Source: Mytilus galloprovincialis
Taxonomy: Eukaryota > Mollusca > Bivalvia > Mytilida > Mytilidae
DNA length: 64,000 nt
Direction: 5' to 3'
Assembly (NCBI RefSeq): GCF_965363235.1
Contig: NC_134845.1
Span: forward strand, 31,188,524 to 31,252,523
Shown here in pieces: positions 34,870 to 47,429 of this stretch. Each line of letters begins with the position of its first letter. The first letter of the stretch is position 1. The position numbers and the translations under genes are program-made. The notes beneath the pieces are model-generated. The model made no database searches. It saw only the letters and a program-made list of their open reading frames with translations, and was not told where the DNA came from.

Positions 34870-37459
34870 TACGGACATACTGTCAAGTGTGACGAATTTC
34901 TAGTTCATTATTCGATGTTTTGATCGATTATTTGGTTGGATTTATTTGTTAAGATTGATCATTGGTTAATAAATCGATTGATTCATAGTTTCTTTTATTG
35001 GTCAAGGTGGGTTATTACTTGGATTTTAGCTTGCTTTCTTGAGTATTTGATAATATGTATGATGTCTATTGACAAATAGATTACTAAAAGAAGTCAATTG
35101 AACCAACCCTTCCGCCACCACCCTTCTCTCCAAAAGACCGGGATAAACTTGAGCTATACAGTTTAGGCCGTAAAAACGCCTAAGACATGACAAGACAATT
35201 CTTTAAAACCAATGTAAACACGTTGGTACAAAGAATGATATAATAATACATAGTTTACATAGTTTACAAAACAAAGTGTGCACATGACAAGATAAGAATA
35301 TTACTATACAAGATCATGTAGTTATTATAATTAAAAAAATATATATATATACAAAGGCTAACCAGGAAGACCTGCTAGGGAATTTATAACCTTTATTTAC
35401 CCTTCTCTGTAAATTAGTCTTTGTCTTTTTACACAATAAAGCTTTCTTTAAAATTTAAATGATGACTTTCCTCATCGTATATTGTAAATTATACATGTTT
35501 CCGTTGCTAGGCACAGTACAAATAAGATAACGATTCAATATTCGAATAAATTCTCAACGTATCGAAAGAATCAATCGCTTGCCGGAAGCCGCAAAAGATA
35601 ATAAAATAAATAAATGTCGGATCGAAAACTAATTTTTCAAGGTAAGATTAAAATATTATATAATATTACTAAATGGTATGAGTATAGCTATTTGTTTAAG
35701 ACATTTACCGCGGTTTATATTTTCGTCCTATGTTTGATAGGTGTCTTCCTGAGAGATTCAATCTCCTGTTATAACTTTAACTGCCTCGTCATCTGGACTG
35801 AATACAGCACCAATGACACTTTTCACACAGGTCTAGAGTGAGCAGCTATCGTAAGCCGGAAGGCAATAAAATCAAATAAACAATGATCAACTTCCAGTTC
35901 ATTGCATATATTGAACTATTATAATTAATCTGTTATCATGAATTATACTTTAAGCAAGAATAACTCCTGAATAGGTCTCATAATGCATTGAAATGATTTC
36001 AAAGTATTGTATGAGATAACATGTACAATATCCAATATTGAAGGTCTCGCATATTTGTGTTGTCACCACGTAAATTTTTCAAGTGACCATAGATAACAGT
36101 ATTTCCGGTGATCAGAGAATTTAATCCTCAAAAATACTACATGGCTATATCATATATCATTCGATTCGAAAGTGTTTGTTCTTTAAAATTGTCACACAAA
36201 CATGGTGCAGTTTTTTTAGAGATACATTTCAAAGATCACTAACAACGTTCATGGGAAAACATTATTCAAATAAATATTTATTTTCAATTATAATACCTTT
36301 TTTTCAAAGTAAAATGATTGCAAACTTATACGTCTAAATAAATCACGAATATCAGTAGTGGTCCAAAGTTTTGAACAGTAACTGTTGACTTGTGTTGCAA
36401 TGGAAAAGAGTGGTTGTAGAATGTTGTGTACGACATGTAAAGATATTTGTCCAGCATCTTAGAACCTTCCAAAACATTTCTAAATTGCAGAATACACTTT
36501 TGGCATATCAGTATGAAATAACGTATGGGAATATAAAACAACTGTTACATAGGGTCTCCTATGACACAAATTGCAAATGAACCAGAAAGGAATTATTATT
36601 ATAGTTTGTTCTGTTTAAAATCTAAATACCCCTTGAAAAGCCACCACAAAACCCATATCTGACCGACAGCATAGTACGCTTGCTATTTGATAAGGAATGT
36701 AATGTGTTGAAAAGTTCGATTACGGGAACTTTTCTACCTTACAGTCTTGTCTGTATTAAAAACACTGAATCGTCGACTGTCTCTCTATCGACAGCACTGC
36801 TTATTTCTTATGGTCCCGATGCTTTGTTGGAAACACGAAAATTTATTATATCTACATTTTTGTCTCGAAATCACAAATATTTTACTTTTAAAGTACAGTT
36901 AATTGACATATTCTCCAATTCCGTTGGAGATTAAATTTAGGCCTTTTAAACAACTTCTACTTTTCATTATCTTCTGATTCAATTTTGCTTAGATCCTCAG
37001 TAGCATTTATGATATTTTGGACATGGGTCGTGGGGATAAGATCCATTATTTGAATGGAGAAACATTTTCATTATTTTCAAATAAGTTTCTGTATTTAAGG
37101 ATATTTGTATTTTTACAGTGATATGGTCTAAATTACTTGCAGACCTTTCTTTTTCTATTTGTTTTATGTTATTGCCCATTGTTTTTATTCTTTTTTAACT
37201 TTAAAATATCCTATTGTGTTCTGAATTTAATTACCTTTTTTGTTATCGACCATGAGTGCGTATTTTTTTCTAGTAATAATATTAAATAACTGATTATCAG
37301 GTTTTCTTATAGTTTCTTCAGTCCCTTTCGATGTCAAATAATGCAATAACTTCCTTGTCATCAAGAATCCGTTCCATTCATACTTTTTTTTAACATTTAT
37401 TGTGTAGGGAAAATGGTAGTATGACTGTACTCTGCCATAGTCGACAAGACTAACATTTT
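34870..37459. other. AT-rich intergenic stretch, no gene called
   Basis: Open frames at 35614-35841 (with one hydrophobic stretch) and 36680-36934 have no homologous motif I recognise and no convincing splice partners. 36330-36560 may be a decayed dispersed sequence ('TTGCAATGGAAAAGAGTGGT', compare 31490 and 62530). Confidence 0.4.
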
Positions 37460-37625
37460 CTAAAAAGTTAAATCACAGAAATACTGAACTTAGAGGAAAA
37501 TCCAATCGGAAAGTCCACAATAACATGGCAAAATCAAATGACGTACCCATCAAAACGAAGGGACAAGAACTGTCATATTCCTGACTTGGTACAGGCATTT
37601 TCAAGTTTAAGTACCGAGCCACGTT
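37460..37625 (+). repeat. Dispersed Repeat B, partial copy
   Basis: 'AAATACTGAACTTAGAGGAA', 'ATCGGAAAGTCCACAATAAC', 'CTGTCATATTCCTGACTTGG' and 'TACAGGCATTTTC' in Repeat B order. Confidence 0.75.
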
Positions 37626-37778
37626 AAATTTACCACTTTTTATTTTTTTTAAAACCCTGGACAAATCAGGTATATGTGGTGTTAGTACTTTATTATTCTG
37701 TTTTAAAAATTGAAATCAAATAGTATCATGACCAACTTCCAACGGGACTTGTTTAGTTCATTGTATGTTATCCTTGCC

Positions 37779-37942
37779 CAGGGGCGGATCCAGCCATTTT
37801 AAAAAGGGGGGTCCCAACCCAGAGTAAAGGGGGGGGGGGGGGTTCCAGCTATATGCTCCCATTCAAATGCATTGATCGGCCAAAAAAAAGGGGGGTTCCA
37901 ACCCCCGGAACCCCCCCCCCCCCCCCTCTGGATCCGCGCCTG
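37779..37942. mobile_element. 164 bp hAT-like MITE with 6 bp target duplication
   Basis: Terminal repeats CAGGGGCGGATCCAG and its inverse form CTGGATCCGCGCCTG, flanked by CTTGCC at 37773-37778 and 37943-37948. The interior has long G and C runs and a repeated 'GGGGTTCCA' block. Confidence 0.75.
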
Positions 37943-37948
37943 CTTGCC

Positions 37949-40158
37949 AACCGTCATTTTACACCAAATTTATGAAATTTTGGAAGTCTTTTCTAATAGT
38001 TTTCTGGAAAACATTTCAATGGGTTTCAAAATTTATATTGTCGTATATATACACACTGCAGTTATTTGTAGATAAATTAAAAAAAAAAGTATATATTGTA
38101 CCCTTACATCCAATCACAGAGCTTCTAAGTTGACTTCCTTCATACACAAATGGCCAACCTAATGCTGGAAAAATGTACTACTAGTACTATCATTGTCCTT
38201 GTTAGACATTAAAGGAATGCTATACTGAAACATCGGGATCACTTATCTAAGTAGGAAAACGTTAACATCAATTGAATATTATAGCATGACGTCCTGAGTC
38301 ATTATACGATCAATTTATAATAGAGGTCTTCTTTTATCTTTGACTCGTTATCTTTATAAATCCCATTTTTAAATTTCTATGTTGCTTAATCTTGTGACCA
38401 CTATAATTTCAAATCGTATGTAAATAATACAACTACATGTTATCAGCTAATGTTTACAAACAGACATATTGAATTACTAGTAGGGACCTATTTCCGGACC
38501 AACACACCTCGGCTATTCATAAATAACACGCTTTTTACTGATAATAAATTGCATATTTTATAGCAATTCTATCTTTACAGTTATTAAAGTAGATTCTGAT
38601 GAATTAAAACACGAAAGCCATTGGTGATACTATGAGAATTGTAAACATCTTTACGTTTAAAGTAAAAAAAAATGCAAACAGATGCACATACTCAATATAT
38701 TGGAATAAAATAAACTAGAATTAGTGCAAGCAAAAGCTTAATAGAATAGTACGTGTTAGTTTGCCGTCAACAGTACATTTGGCTATTTACAAGTCTTTCC
38801 CAGCTGAGTATTGTTATGCAGCACTTCTGATGAACTGCGACCTTGTTATTAATTATCTTCTCTATAATAGGCGAGTGTAATATTTGAAAAAGACGTCTAG
38901 TTTAAGGACTTTAAGGGCATACGATACAGTTTTGAACCTGTATTTACAAGTTGATGAAAATTTGCATATAGGCTATTTTTTACCTGATTAAATCAAAAAT
39001 GTAATAAAAAATATACCTTCATGTACTATTTTTTGAGTAAAATTTTGTATATTTGCTCAAAATTCAGATTTGTGTCCCTATTTTCTTTTTCGAAAGAAAG
39101 ACATAACTTTTTTGTTTTAAAAGATAAACACAGATTGTTTTTTGTTAAATAATCGTTAATTTCTGTATTTTATAAGTATCATTAAAAATTATGCAATTTT
39201 CTTTCCGAAATAACTATATTTATTAAATGTTCATAAATAGAGGAAAAAACGTAATTTTTTGCTGCATGTTTATCAAAATTAAAAAAAATTGCCCTATTTA
39301 CAGTTTTATAAAATTTGGGTCACATAATCTCCTTGCAAAATGAAACAAATTGCTGTTTTCAAAAATAGGGGTCCAGGCACTCGTTTTCAAATTAAATCAG
39401 TTTGAATGATAAAAATCAGTCGAAAAATGCATCTTTTCCCGATATGTCATAGTTTGACGTCAACAATATTTACAACTATAACTCCGCATGCTTTTGCATT
39501 CTTTCTAAACATTTGACATTTTGTACGAAAATTTTCATAATCCTGACCTTTTCGGATCAACAATTAAATTTTGTATTAAATGCTTTTGTACTCGATCCGT
39601 TTTAGAACACACCAAATCACTCATCAGTTATCGTTTTTTCATTCAAGATCAAGACTTTATCTCAACATTTCTTAAAATCACGAATTTCTGTAATTTTATG
39701 ATGTTGGGTAACATCACTATAGTTTCCGGAATCCCTTATCTATTTCGTTATCGTTTTTTTTTACTGAATATATTAGTCTATTTCCGTGTACTTATAGTGC
39801 TATTAGAGTACGATAAATCATATTTAAACGGTTCTATTTCTATCTTGAACTTCAGTGGAGCTTAAATAGATATAAAATCGTCCGAAAATAAGATCAAATC
39901 AAAGTAAAACATAGTTTTTGAGTTCTGTAGAATTCACCCATTTCTAAATAAGGAATCGTATCGGAAAATTGTAGAAAATCTTCCGAGTCGTGTCAAATTT
40001 TCACAGTACAGTTCACAATGAAACCCTTCGTATGCTAAAGAGCAAAAACTATACATTTATTGACAACAGATGATCACAGATGCATAGTCTGTCATGTATT
40101 TACTACATATAAACTATGTAGTTAAACACTTAAATGAAGATACAGTTGTATTGCCGCA
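37949..40158. other. No gene called; possible decayed element at 38912-40040
   Basis: A left edge 'TTTAAGGGCATACGATACAG' and a right edge whose inverse reads 'AGCATACGAAGGGTTTCA' share the GCATACGA core, but I could not establish matching ends. An open frame at 39521-39865 lies inside and shows no domain. Confidence 0.35.
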
Positions 40159-40159
40159 G

Positions 40160-40269
40160 TGGGAAAACGAACAGATGAAGTTTACAGACTGGTCGATGAA
40201 TATGAAAAATATGAAAACATCCCATTTGAAAATACAAAATATCATAAGAGTTGCTATGAATATTTCAAA
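40160..40269 (+). pseudogene. Orphan exon-like fragment with HxxxC motif
   Basis: Between an acceptor (ATTGCCGCAG) and a strong donor (GTAAGTACA) lies a frame reading 'GKRTDEVYRLVDEYEKYENI', then 'PFENTKYHKSCYEYFKS'. The KYHKSCY block resembles a zinc-binding-like motif in multicopy invertebrate proteins of unknown function, some probably transposon-derived. No neighbouring exon was found, so it is most likely an isolated fragment. Confidence 0.35.
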
Positions 40270-40529
40270 AGTAAGTACAACCTACATGTATCAGCTTCTG
40301 TTTTGTCTGTACAAAGACTTTGTACTACATGTACCAATTCTACCGACCAGTCTCTTCTCATATATCAACGAGGGCAGTAGATCTACAACTCATTCTGATT
40401 TGTCTGTTTGTATATTTTGAAAATGTATAAAGCCTATAAGCAAGTTACACAACTTCATAAGGTATCCTCTGAGTAGCAAACTCAAGCTGTATTGAGTGTT
40501 AATACATATATCTCCTACAATATATATAA

Positions 40530-42330
40530 AATTTAAAGAAGATGTGGTATGATTGCCAATGAGTCTACTATCCACAAAAGACCAAAATGACACAAACATT
40601 AACAACTATAGGTCATCGTACGGCCTTCAACAATGAGCAAAGCCCATACCGAATAGTCAGCTACAGGGCCGTAACTACATGGAGGCAAATGAGGCAAATG
40701 CCTCATGTTGGAAATTTCAAAAAAAAGAGTTGTCTTCACATCAAATTGTTTTCTCGGCGAGTGTCTTGCAATAAGCAAGTTCTCTTTACTTTCTGATGTC
40801 GTCCCTGCATGTTTTTTTTGTGATCCATGTTTCTAATTTACTTTAATTTTCAGTGCTGATGGTCTATTGTTTGTAGTTATGTGTCTTATCTCTTTTGTTC
40901 ATTTATTGTCCTACTTTATGACTATAGGCTAAATGTTGATTTTCATTTGTAAATTAAGTAATTTTGTTTTAAACTTGAGTTTCTTATACCGAAGGACCTT
41001 TTGTCTAATTTAAAAACTACATTAAATTGTAAGAATATAAAAATTAGATCTACGATGACGGGTGAACGGTTGTGTGGGTTTGGCAATGTTGCATGTCCAC
41101 CGATGGCCAGACATTCTGCGAGAAAATATTTTAAGAACATGTTAGAAGGTACGATGCTACTTGACACAGAAAAATTCATGGAGAATTGAACTTAATATAA
41201 AAGAATACAAAACTCTTCAACTGGCTCTCTTTTTTGTAGATAAAACTAGTTAGCTGACATGGGTTAAATTTTAGAGAGACCACCAATCTCCCGGTATCAA
41301 ATCATTTGAAAAAAAAAAACAAATGTATTGCCATATGACATTTTACATTGAAGGGTTAAACCTTGCATTAAAGTCGTGTTCAGACCCTTTAATAGAAAAT
41401 AAAGGAATTATGGATTAAACATGCTCGGGACTAAATCGACCACAAAGTCAATACATAGAAAAAATACAAATTATCAATGATCAGGGTTTTTATTCCTGTT
41501 CTTCATCTTGATAGTCGTTGGAGGGTCTACAACAATGAAAGAATCATTAATACCATAAAACACGGTCAAGATGGTCCCTAGTGTCGACTTAAGCAGTACT
41601 TAAAGTATAATACTGCATTGTTATTATATTTAAATTCATTCATAAAAAAATTCACCAAAGTCTAAACACAATACAAGACAAAAACAGACAGCTCCGATAT
41701 TAATGATTATGAGAATTAAGATTTTTGCTTTATCCTACATATCGGTCTTTTGATGTTGTCACTTAAACCTTCAAAAAGTCTAAAATTACATTGAATCTAT
41801 ATATTTTGCTTTGAGACCAGAATATTGTCGAAAATAATGGTTCAAAATAAATTGCGTTTCAGATTAAGAAAGAGTCCGGGAAACGCTCAGAATGCACGAT
41901 TTTGCGTCATTCTTTTCAGAGCTTCTGGGGGCCCCCTGACCCCTCTCTGAAATATTTTTGGTGAATATATTTTGCCTCACTTTTAAAAGAGGCTAGTTAC
42001 GGCCCTGAGCTATAAAAGGTCCCGATAAGACAATGTAAAACAATTCAAACGAGAAAACTAACGGCCTTATTTATGTAAAAAAAATGAACGAAAAAAAATA
42101 TGTAACACATAAACAAACGACAACCACTGAATTACAGGCTCCTGACTTGGGACAGGCACATACATAAATAATGTGGCGGGGTTAACATGTTAACGGGATC
42201 CAAACCCTCCCCCTAACCTGGGACAGTGGTATAACAGTACAACATAAGAACGAACTATAAAAATCAGTTGAAAAAGCCTTAACTCATCAGATGGACAAAA
42301 ATACAAGTGGACGTAATGATCTGATTTACA
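40530..42330 (+). repeat. Dispersed Repeat A, complete but split by a hAT-like insertion
   Basis: The 5' part (40530-40670) ends at 'GAATAGTCAGCTA'. The 3' part resumes at 42006 with 'AGCTATAAAAGGTCC' and runs to about 42312, including 'TCAGATGGACAAAA'. Removing the insertion and one copy of AGCTA restores the normal Repeat A order seen at 14190. Confidence 0.85.
40671..42005. mobile_element. 1.3 kb hAT-like DNA transposon, 5 bp target duplication
   Basis: Perfect 14 bp inverted ends, CAGGGCCGTAACTA at the left and TAGTTACGGCCCTG at the right, are flanked by AGCTA on both sides. Subterminal 'GGAGGCAAATGAGGCAAATG' and 'TTTGCCTCA' blocks are also inverted relative to each other. A minor frame at 41001-41189 contains 'IRSTMTGERLCGFGN', which is like the hAT C-terminal dimerisation segment (LRSTM...RL). 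It is probably a deletion derivative of an autonomous copy. Confidence 0.75.
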
Positions 42331-44674
42331 AAATAACTCATGATAATTTTACTATTAAATCTGTATACCATCGAGCTTGCATCGCTAAATATTACTACAA
42401 AATTTGAAGTGAGAAAGTAAAGAGCTATTTTATTCTGAACATAAAACAGCTTTTACTAACATTTCGACGATTAAAGATGACGTGCCTGTACACAAGGAAG
42501 TATTCTGGTTAACAACTTTAATTACTTAATTTATGCCGAGGATCGCCGCCGAGAAAGCTAAATAACATATTATCAGCTTCAACAAATACTAAAAATATAT
42601 GGTCAATTTATAGTTACAATGTACATGTATACAGCCTTAACAAGGCCAAGGTACATCCAATATTGTATACAGTAGCTCTATAATTTTGTCTTATTCTTTT
42701 TAACTCTTTTTCATTTAGATTTATCATTACAAATGCACCGTATTTGTGAACACAGTCACCTTTGATAACTATTAACAAGTTTGACTGATCAACAGATAAG
42801 AAAAATTGAAAATGGGGCATACATTCTACATGGCATTATTTTTCTTCTGGGGGTCAAAATTTTATCCAAGACAATGTCAACCTAACTACAGAAACAATAA
42901 AAGTTCTCTGCATGACTTTGGTTGGTTAAAAGGCAATATCGGTTCGGTACAAGATTTGATCTGTTCACGCACGTTGAGATTGCAAAAACATGTTTAACCC
43001 CGCCGCAATTTTGCGCCTGTCCCATGTCAGGAGCCCCTGGCCTTCTTTTTTTTTTTATTTTTGTATGATTTTTTGTTTTAATTTCTTGAGTATATTTCAA
43101 AGCTTAGTATGACGTCCATTATCATTTCAAACTAGTACATTTTTGTTTAGGGGCCAGCTGAAGAACGCCTCCGGGTTTGGGAGTTTCTTGCTGCATTGAT
43201 GACCCATTGGTGGTCGTCGGCCGTTGTCTGCTTTTTGAACGGGTTGGTGTCTCTTTGACAAATCCCTCATGTCCATTTCCAATTTTTAATTCAATCTGTA
43301 TATAGTAAATCGTGTGTCCGCATTGAGCAAAACGTCTGCTGTACTGGTATATGCCCATGCCAAGGAAGTTGTCTTTGTATGGATATTTTGACTGATAAGA
43401 ATGATGAGATTACAAGTTAAAATGAAGCTATAATATTCCGATATCGCAATATTCCGACACCTAAATGGTCCTTTATCCCATTGGTCCGACGTTTCGATCA
43501 TTTATGTTATATGCTAACGGCATTTTAACATAAGAAAGCGGTGAAACAAGATATAAAAAGTAATACGTAGTGCCAAAGTAGCCCGAAGGTCATCACTAGC
43601 GTAATTTAAAATAAGTACAAACTCCTTTGTCAAGTGTTGTTTGATTAATAAGATATCTCAAGATACACGGCGGTCGACTAAAGTAAAATCAAACACAGTT
43701 TAACGTACAATGAGTGGTCATATTTTCCTTGTGATGTTTTATATTAAAATTGTCAATTTGTTGATATAAATATACTAGTAGCACTTTACTCATTTTAGTA
43801 ATGTTAGTTAGTACTCTTGTCATATCTGATTTAGTGATCATATGTAAATGAAATTGCGGTATGATCCAGACTCAACATATTGCACTACAATAATTAAAAA
43901 AAAATCCGCCCTATGGTTGTCTGATCTTGAAGCGGTTGGTAGGCTTCAAACTAACAGAAGACCATACGCTTCCTCAGTGTTAATGTACAGCTCATCATGG
44001 GACTTTCTAAACAATTAAAAATACGTCATATGTTATATTTTCCCCTTGCTTCAAATATTTTGTTTCGAATTATTTATATCAAATTTGCAGATATATGTTT
44101 GTAAATACGTGCAATCAAATGTTTTTTTATCTCAAGAATAAATAACTTTACATGGATCGTATCTAAAATGACACACTCGATCTATACATGTCATCGCTAT
44201 ACAAATTGCATGTGGTATCTCGTTAGTACTGATACAGTTCTAAACCATGTATATCTGTTAAAGAAAATTCTTTAAATCTGAAACGTACATTGTATATACA
44301 GACAAGAGATTAGGTGAGAATACATACATTATAAAGATTTGAACATAGTTTATTATAATTGATTGATCGTTTGGTTGCTGAACTTCCACTGACAAGTATT
44401 TCATGGATGTTCAGTAATTGACATTATAAAGAACGTCCGTGTTGATTGTTGGGAATATTTAGACTGCCTCTAGAAAATAGCGGTTTAATGTATGATGACA
44501 AAAATTTGGCCTTTCATCGGATCACCTACCTACCACTCAAATACAAGGATTTGCAGCAATTTAGAATAAGAATTGTTTGTGAGGTCTAAGGCTTATTTGT
44601 CATATTTTATTCTCTTGTATGAAAGATATAAAGTATAGAATTGGATGATAAATGAACAAATAGACGTCTAAATG
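42331..44674. other. Mostly unassigned; inverse repeat pieces
   Basis: Inverse Repeat A fragments lie at 42985-43035 ('ACATGTTTAACCCCGCCGCA', 'CCCATGTCAGGAGCC') and 43205-43290 ('GTCGGCCGTTGTCTGCTTTT'). The missing first exon of the fucosyltransferase-like gene may be in this interval, but I could not identify it. Confidence 0.4.
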
Positions 44675-44891
44675 TGTGACAACTAAATACGACAGATGTT
44701 CGCCATCAAATAACCTGCGGTTTTACTGGGCTAACACTCTAATTTATACATTCTTCGTCTCAAAGTTAGCCCAAAAATCAATGTTTGATTGCGTTAGGAA
44801 GTTTTTGTTCTCCCCCCATTGGGACTTTGTGTATCATTCTAGTATATTAAATTTACGCTATTTAAATTTCAATTCTGTTTCTATTTTGTAG

Positions 44892-45835
44892 TTCTGTGTG
44901 CAGTTATCATATATGGAATCGCAGCCTTTTCGATGACCTACACATTTTTTTACTCGACTAATAGCTTTCCAATATCAGTAAACACGAATGAGAGTTATTT
45001 GTGTTCATATTTTGAAGGAGGACTGGGAAATCAAATGTTTATCTATGCGTCTCTTTTTGGAATATCAAGAGACAAAAATATGACTCTGTTACTCAACTCA
45101 CATGATGAAATCAACACAATATTTCAGTTGAATGTGACACAATTACGATCAACCAAAAGGATTTGTAGAAGTAGTGTTGTTATCCAGGAAAGGCTACCTT
45201 GTACATATGATCCTGAAATCTTAAATTTTGATCGCAGAAAAGTTGTTAAATTGAAAGGATTCCTGCAGTCATGGAAATATTTTATTAAATATGAAGACGA
45301 AATAAGAAAACAATTTGTGTTTGAACGTCTTATACGAGACCAAGCTCGGGAGATTATTAATAACCATATCAATGAATATAAGTCTAAAAATGACTTGCAT
45401 AACCATTTGACTATAGTAGGCGTTCATATTCGTCGTGGAGATTATCTCAGGCCTGACAATAAAGAGCTTGGATATAATGTTGCACCTAAATCATATATTG
45501 AGAAGGCTTTCGCATTTTTTAGAAACAAATTCACCCACTGTGTATTTTTAGTGTTTACTAATCCGAATAAAAATGATATAAAATGGATGGAGAAAAATGT
45601 AAAAGGCCCTGATGTAATCAAAATAGGGGCAAACAAACGTATTGTTGATATGTGCGCTTTGTCACAATGTAATCATACTATTATAACTGTAGGTACTTTT
45701 GGATGGTGGGCAGCATGGTTATCTAATGGAACAACGGTTTATTTTAAAAATGTGGCTGTACAAAACAGCCAGCTTAGGCAATATTTCAGTGAGGACATGC
45801 TTGATTTTTTCCCATCACAATGGATTGGTTTGTAA
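44892..45835 (+). CDS. Alpha-1,2-fucosyltransferase-like (GT11) enzyme, main exon
   Basis: The frame from ATG 44933 to the stop at 45835 encodes 300 residues. Counting from that Met: 'GGLGNQMF' (29-36), the donor-binding 'VGVHIRRGDYL' (162-172) and 'TVGTFGWWAAWL' (252-263), the hallmark segments of GT11 alpha-1,2-fucosyltransferases, then 'FFPSQW' near the end. The family transfers fucose from GDP-fucose to the 2-OH of a terminal galactose in the Golgi. Upstream of the Met the frame stays open and hydrophobic back to an acceptor (CTATTTTGTAG, ending 44891): 'LCAVIIYGIAAFSM' plus 'TYTFF' would complete a signal anchor. An in-frame stop lies at 44840. The true start is therefore probably in an upstream exon that I could not find; starting at 44933 would cut into the anchor. 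One coding block without introns is usual for this family. Potential N-glycosylation sites: N67, N248, N265. Confidence 0.9.
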
Positions 45836-45882
45836 AACAAAAGGTTAAAGACATCTTACAGAATAGATATAAACAACATCAA

Positions 45883-45888
45883 AATAAA
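45883..45888 (+). terminator. Likely polyadenylation signal of the GT11 gene
   Basis: AATAAA 48 bases after the GT11 stop codon, on the same strand. Confidence 0.5.
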
Positions 45889-46242
45889 ACGTTTAACTTA
45901 CAAAAACCACAAATGTTATAACAAAAATACTGAACTCTAAGGTACATTTAACAAGGAGTCAGATGTAAAAATGGACAGCTATCTGGGTTACTGTATTGTG
46001 AAAAGCACTCCAGTGTGTTTGACCTGCCATAACATATGCCCATACAGCAAACATAAAAATCACCAATACCAAACAAACTTGATCGCCATTTTGCCATTAG
46101 ATAAAGCATATACAAAGTTGAAAAAATATTGCTCGAAAGAAACAAAAGTAAGTGCCATTTTCTTATATACCAAGGACCGAAACTACAGAACTAAAAACAT
46201 AAATTCTTTAATATCATACCCCGATAGATGTAAGTACTATTA

Positions 46243-46332
46243 GTTACATAGTGTGCTAGCGAAGTTTGAATCCCCATATGTAATTTACTGACCCCATATA
46301 TACCGTATTACTTCACTAGCACACCATGTAAC
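46243..46332. repeat. 90 bp inverted repeat (short MITE or hairpin)
   Basis: Arms 46243-46265 (GTTACATAGTGTGCTAGCGA...) and 46310-46332 are inverted with two mismatches over 23 bp. The loop is 44 bp. No obvious target duplication. Confidence 0.75.
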
Positions 46333-46439
46333 GAATTTATCTTACCGACTATCTTAACGTGTGAAAGACAATAACAATCAAAACCAAGGAGTAAACAACG
46401 ACTCATAAAATCCAAAGACATTTACATCAACAGTTACTA

Positions 46440-46570
46440 ATAATAAATAAGAAACAACACTTAAAACCGGGAGTGAAATCAGGTGCTCCGGAAGGGTAAG
46501 CATTTCATGCACCGTATACGGCTCCCGTCGTGTTATTTCTTTGTTCTGTTCGGTAATGATGGAAGGTTAT
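46440..46570 (-). pseudogene. Relic of the 3' end of a degenerate retroelement
   Basis: 'GTGAAATCAGGTGCTCCGGA', '...GCTCCCGTCGTGTT' and 'GTTCGGTAATGATGGAAGG' repeat the block at 55335-55475 that follows the decayed reverse transcriptase there. Inverse orientation. Confidence 0.5.
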
Positions 46571-46824
46571 TATGACTGAGGAAGAATATCAGATATGATT
46601 TCTGACACACTTTTGTCAAATTTAGACTAGTGACCTATCAAAATGGGCAAGTCTTCAATACTGGTAGCATTAAGAAACTACTTCCATTGATGATACAAAA
46701 ACAGATGCCTCAATAACAACTTGTAAGGTTTAAATGTGTTTTATGAATTTATTTGAATCTTAATCATCAATTTCTTCGTCTGTTGAAACCTTTAAGATTT
46801 TTTCTCAGTACCGTTTTGTTTTTA

Positions 46825-47035
46825 TAAAGGGACGTAACACCACTACTAACCTTGTATGAAATACGCTCCGCCTCCCTTCTAACCTAATATGGCTATAAAG
46901 GGGCGTTACACCACTACTAACCGTGTATGAAATAAGCCCCGAATCCCTACTAATCTAATATAAAATATACACAGTCTCCACGCGGACGCTTTTAACCAAT
47001 CATATTCCAAAAAATGTATAAGAGGTAAGATAAAT
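46825..47035. repeat. Duplicated 75 bp block, dispersed
   Basis: Two adjacent copies: 'GGACGTAACACCACTACTAA' to 'AATATGGCTATAAA' and 'GGGCGTTACACCACTACTAA' to 'AATATAAAATATAC'. They are followed by 'CAGTCTCCACGCGGACGC', with 'AATGTATAAGAGGTAAG' closing. A single copy with the same tail lies at 20965-21080. Confidence 0.7.
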
Positions 47036-47429
47036 ATTGATCTTGTTTGTGCAAAACTATACGTTTCGCCGATAAAAAGCCCACAGAAACAGAAAAGGGA
47101 GATCTTGTCAGAATTTATTTCGACTCTGCCTTCGGCGACAACCTTTTTTATTTAAAAATCCAAAAACTTGGCAATAGTTTCATCAAAAACGGAAAGTCTA
47201 GTACACTTTTTTGTGTGCAGGCGTGTCCAGTTTGAATATTGTGTCTTGAAAACATGTAAAGCAAAAAATAGTTAAGGTGTGAAGATTTATCATATTTTTA
47301 ATACATGTTCGTATTCCGCGCATGAACGTACAGAATTTATAAGGGAAATAGGGATAAAAAACGGATACCTATTCCTACCTTTGCCTCTATTTGGACCAGA
47401 GTCTTTTTTTATATATCTTAAAAGAAAAT

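Noticed and set aside
35614..35841. 75-residue frame with a hydrophobic segment
   Set aside because: No start context, homologue or neighbouring exon; it could be chance in AT-rich DNA.
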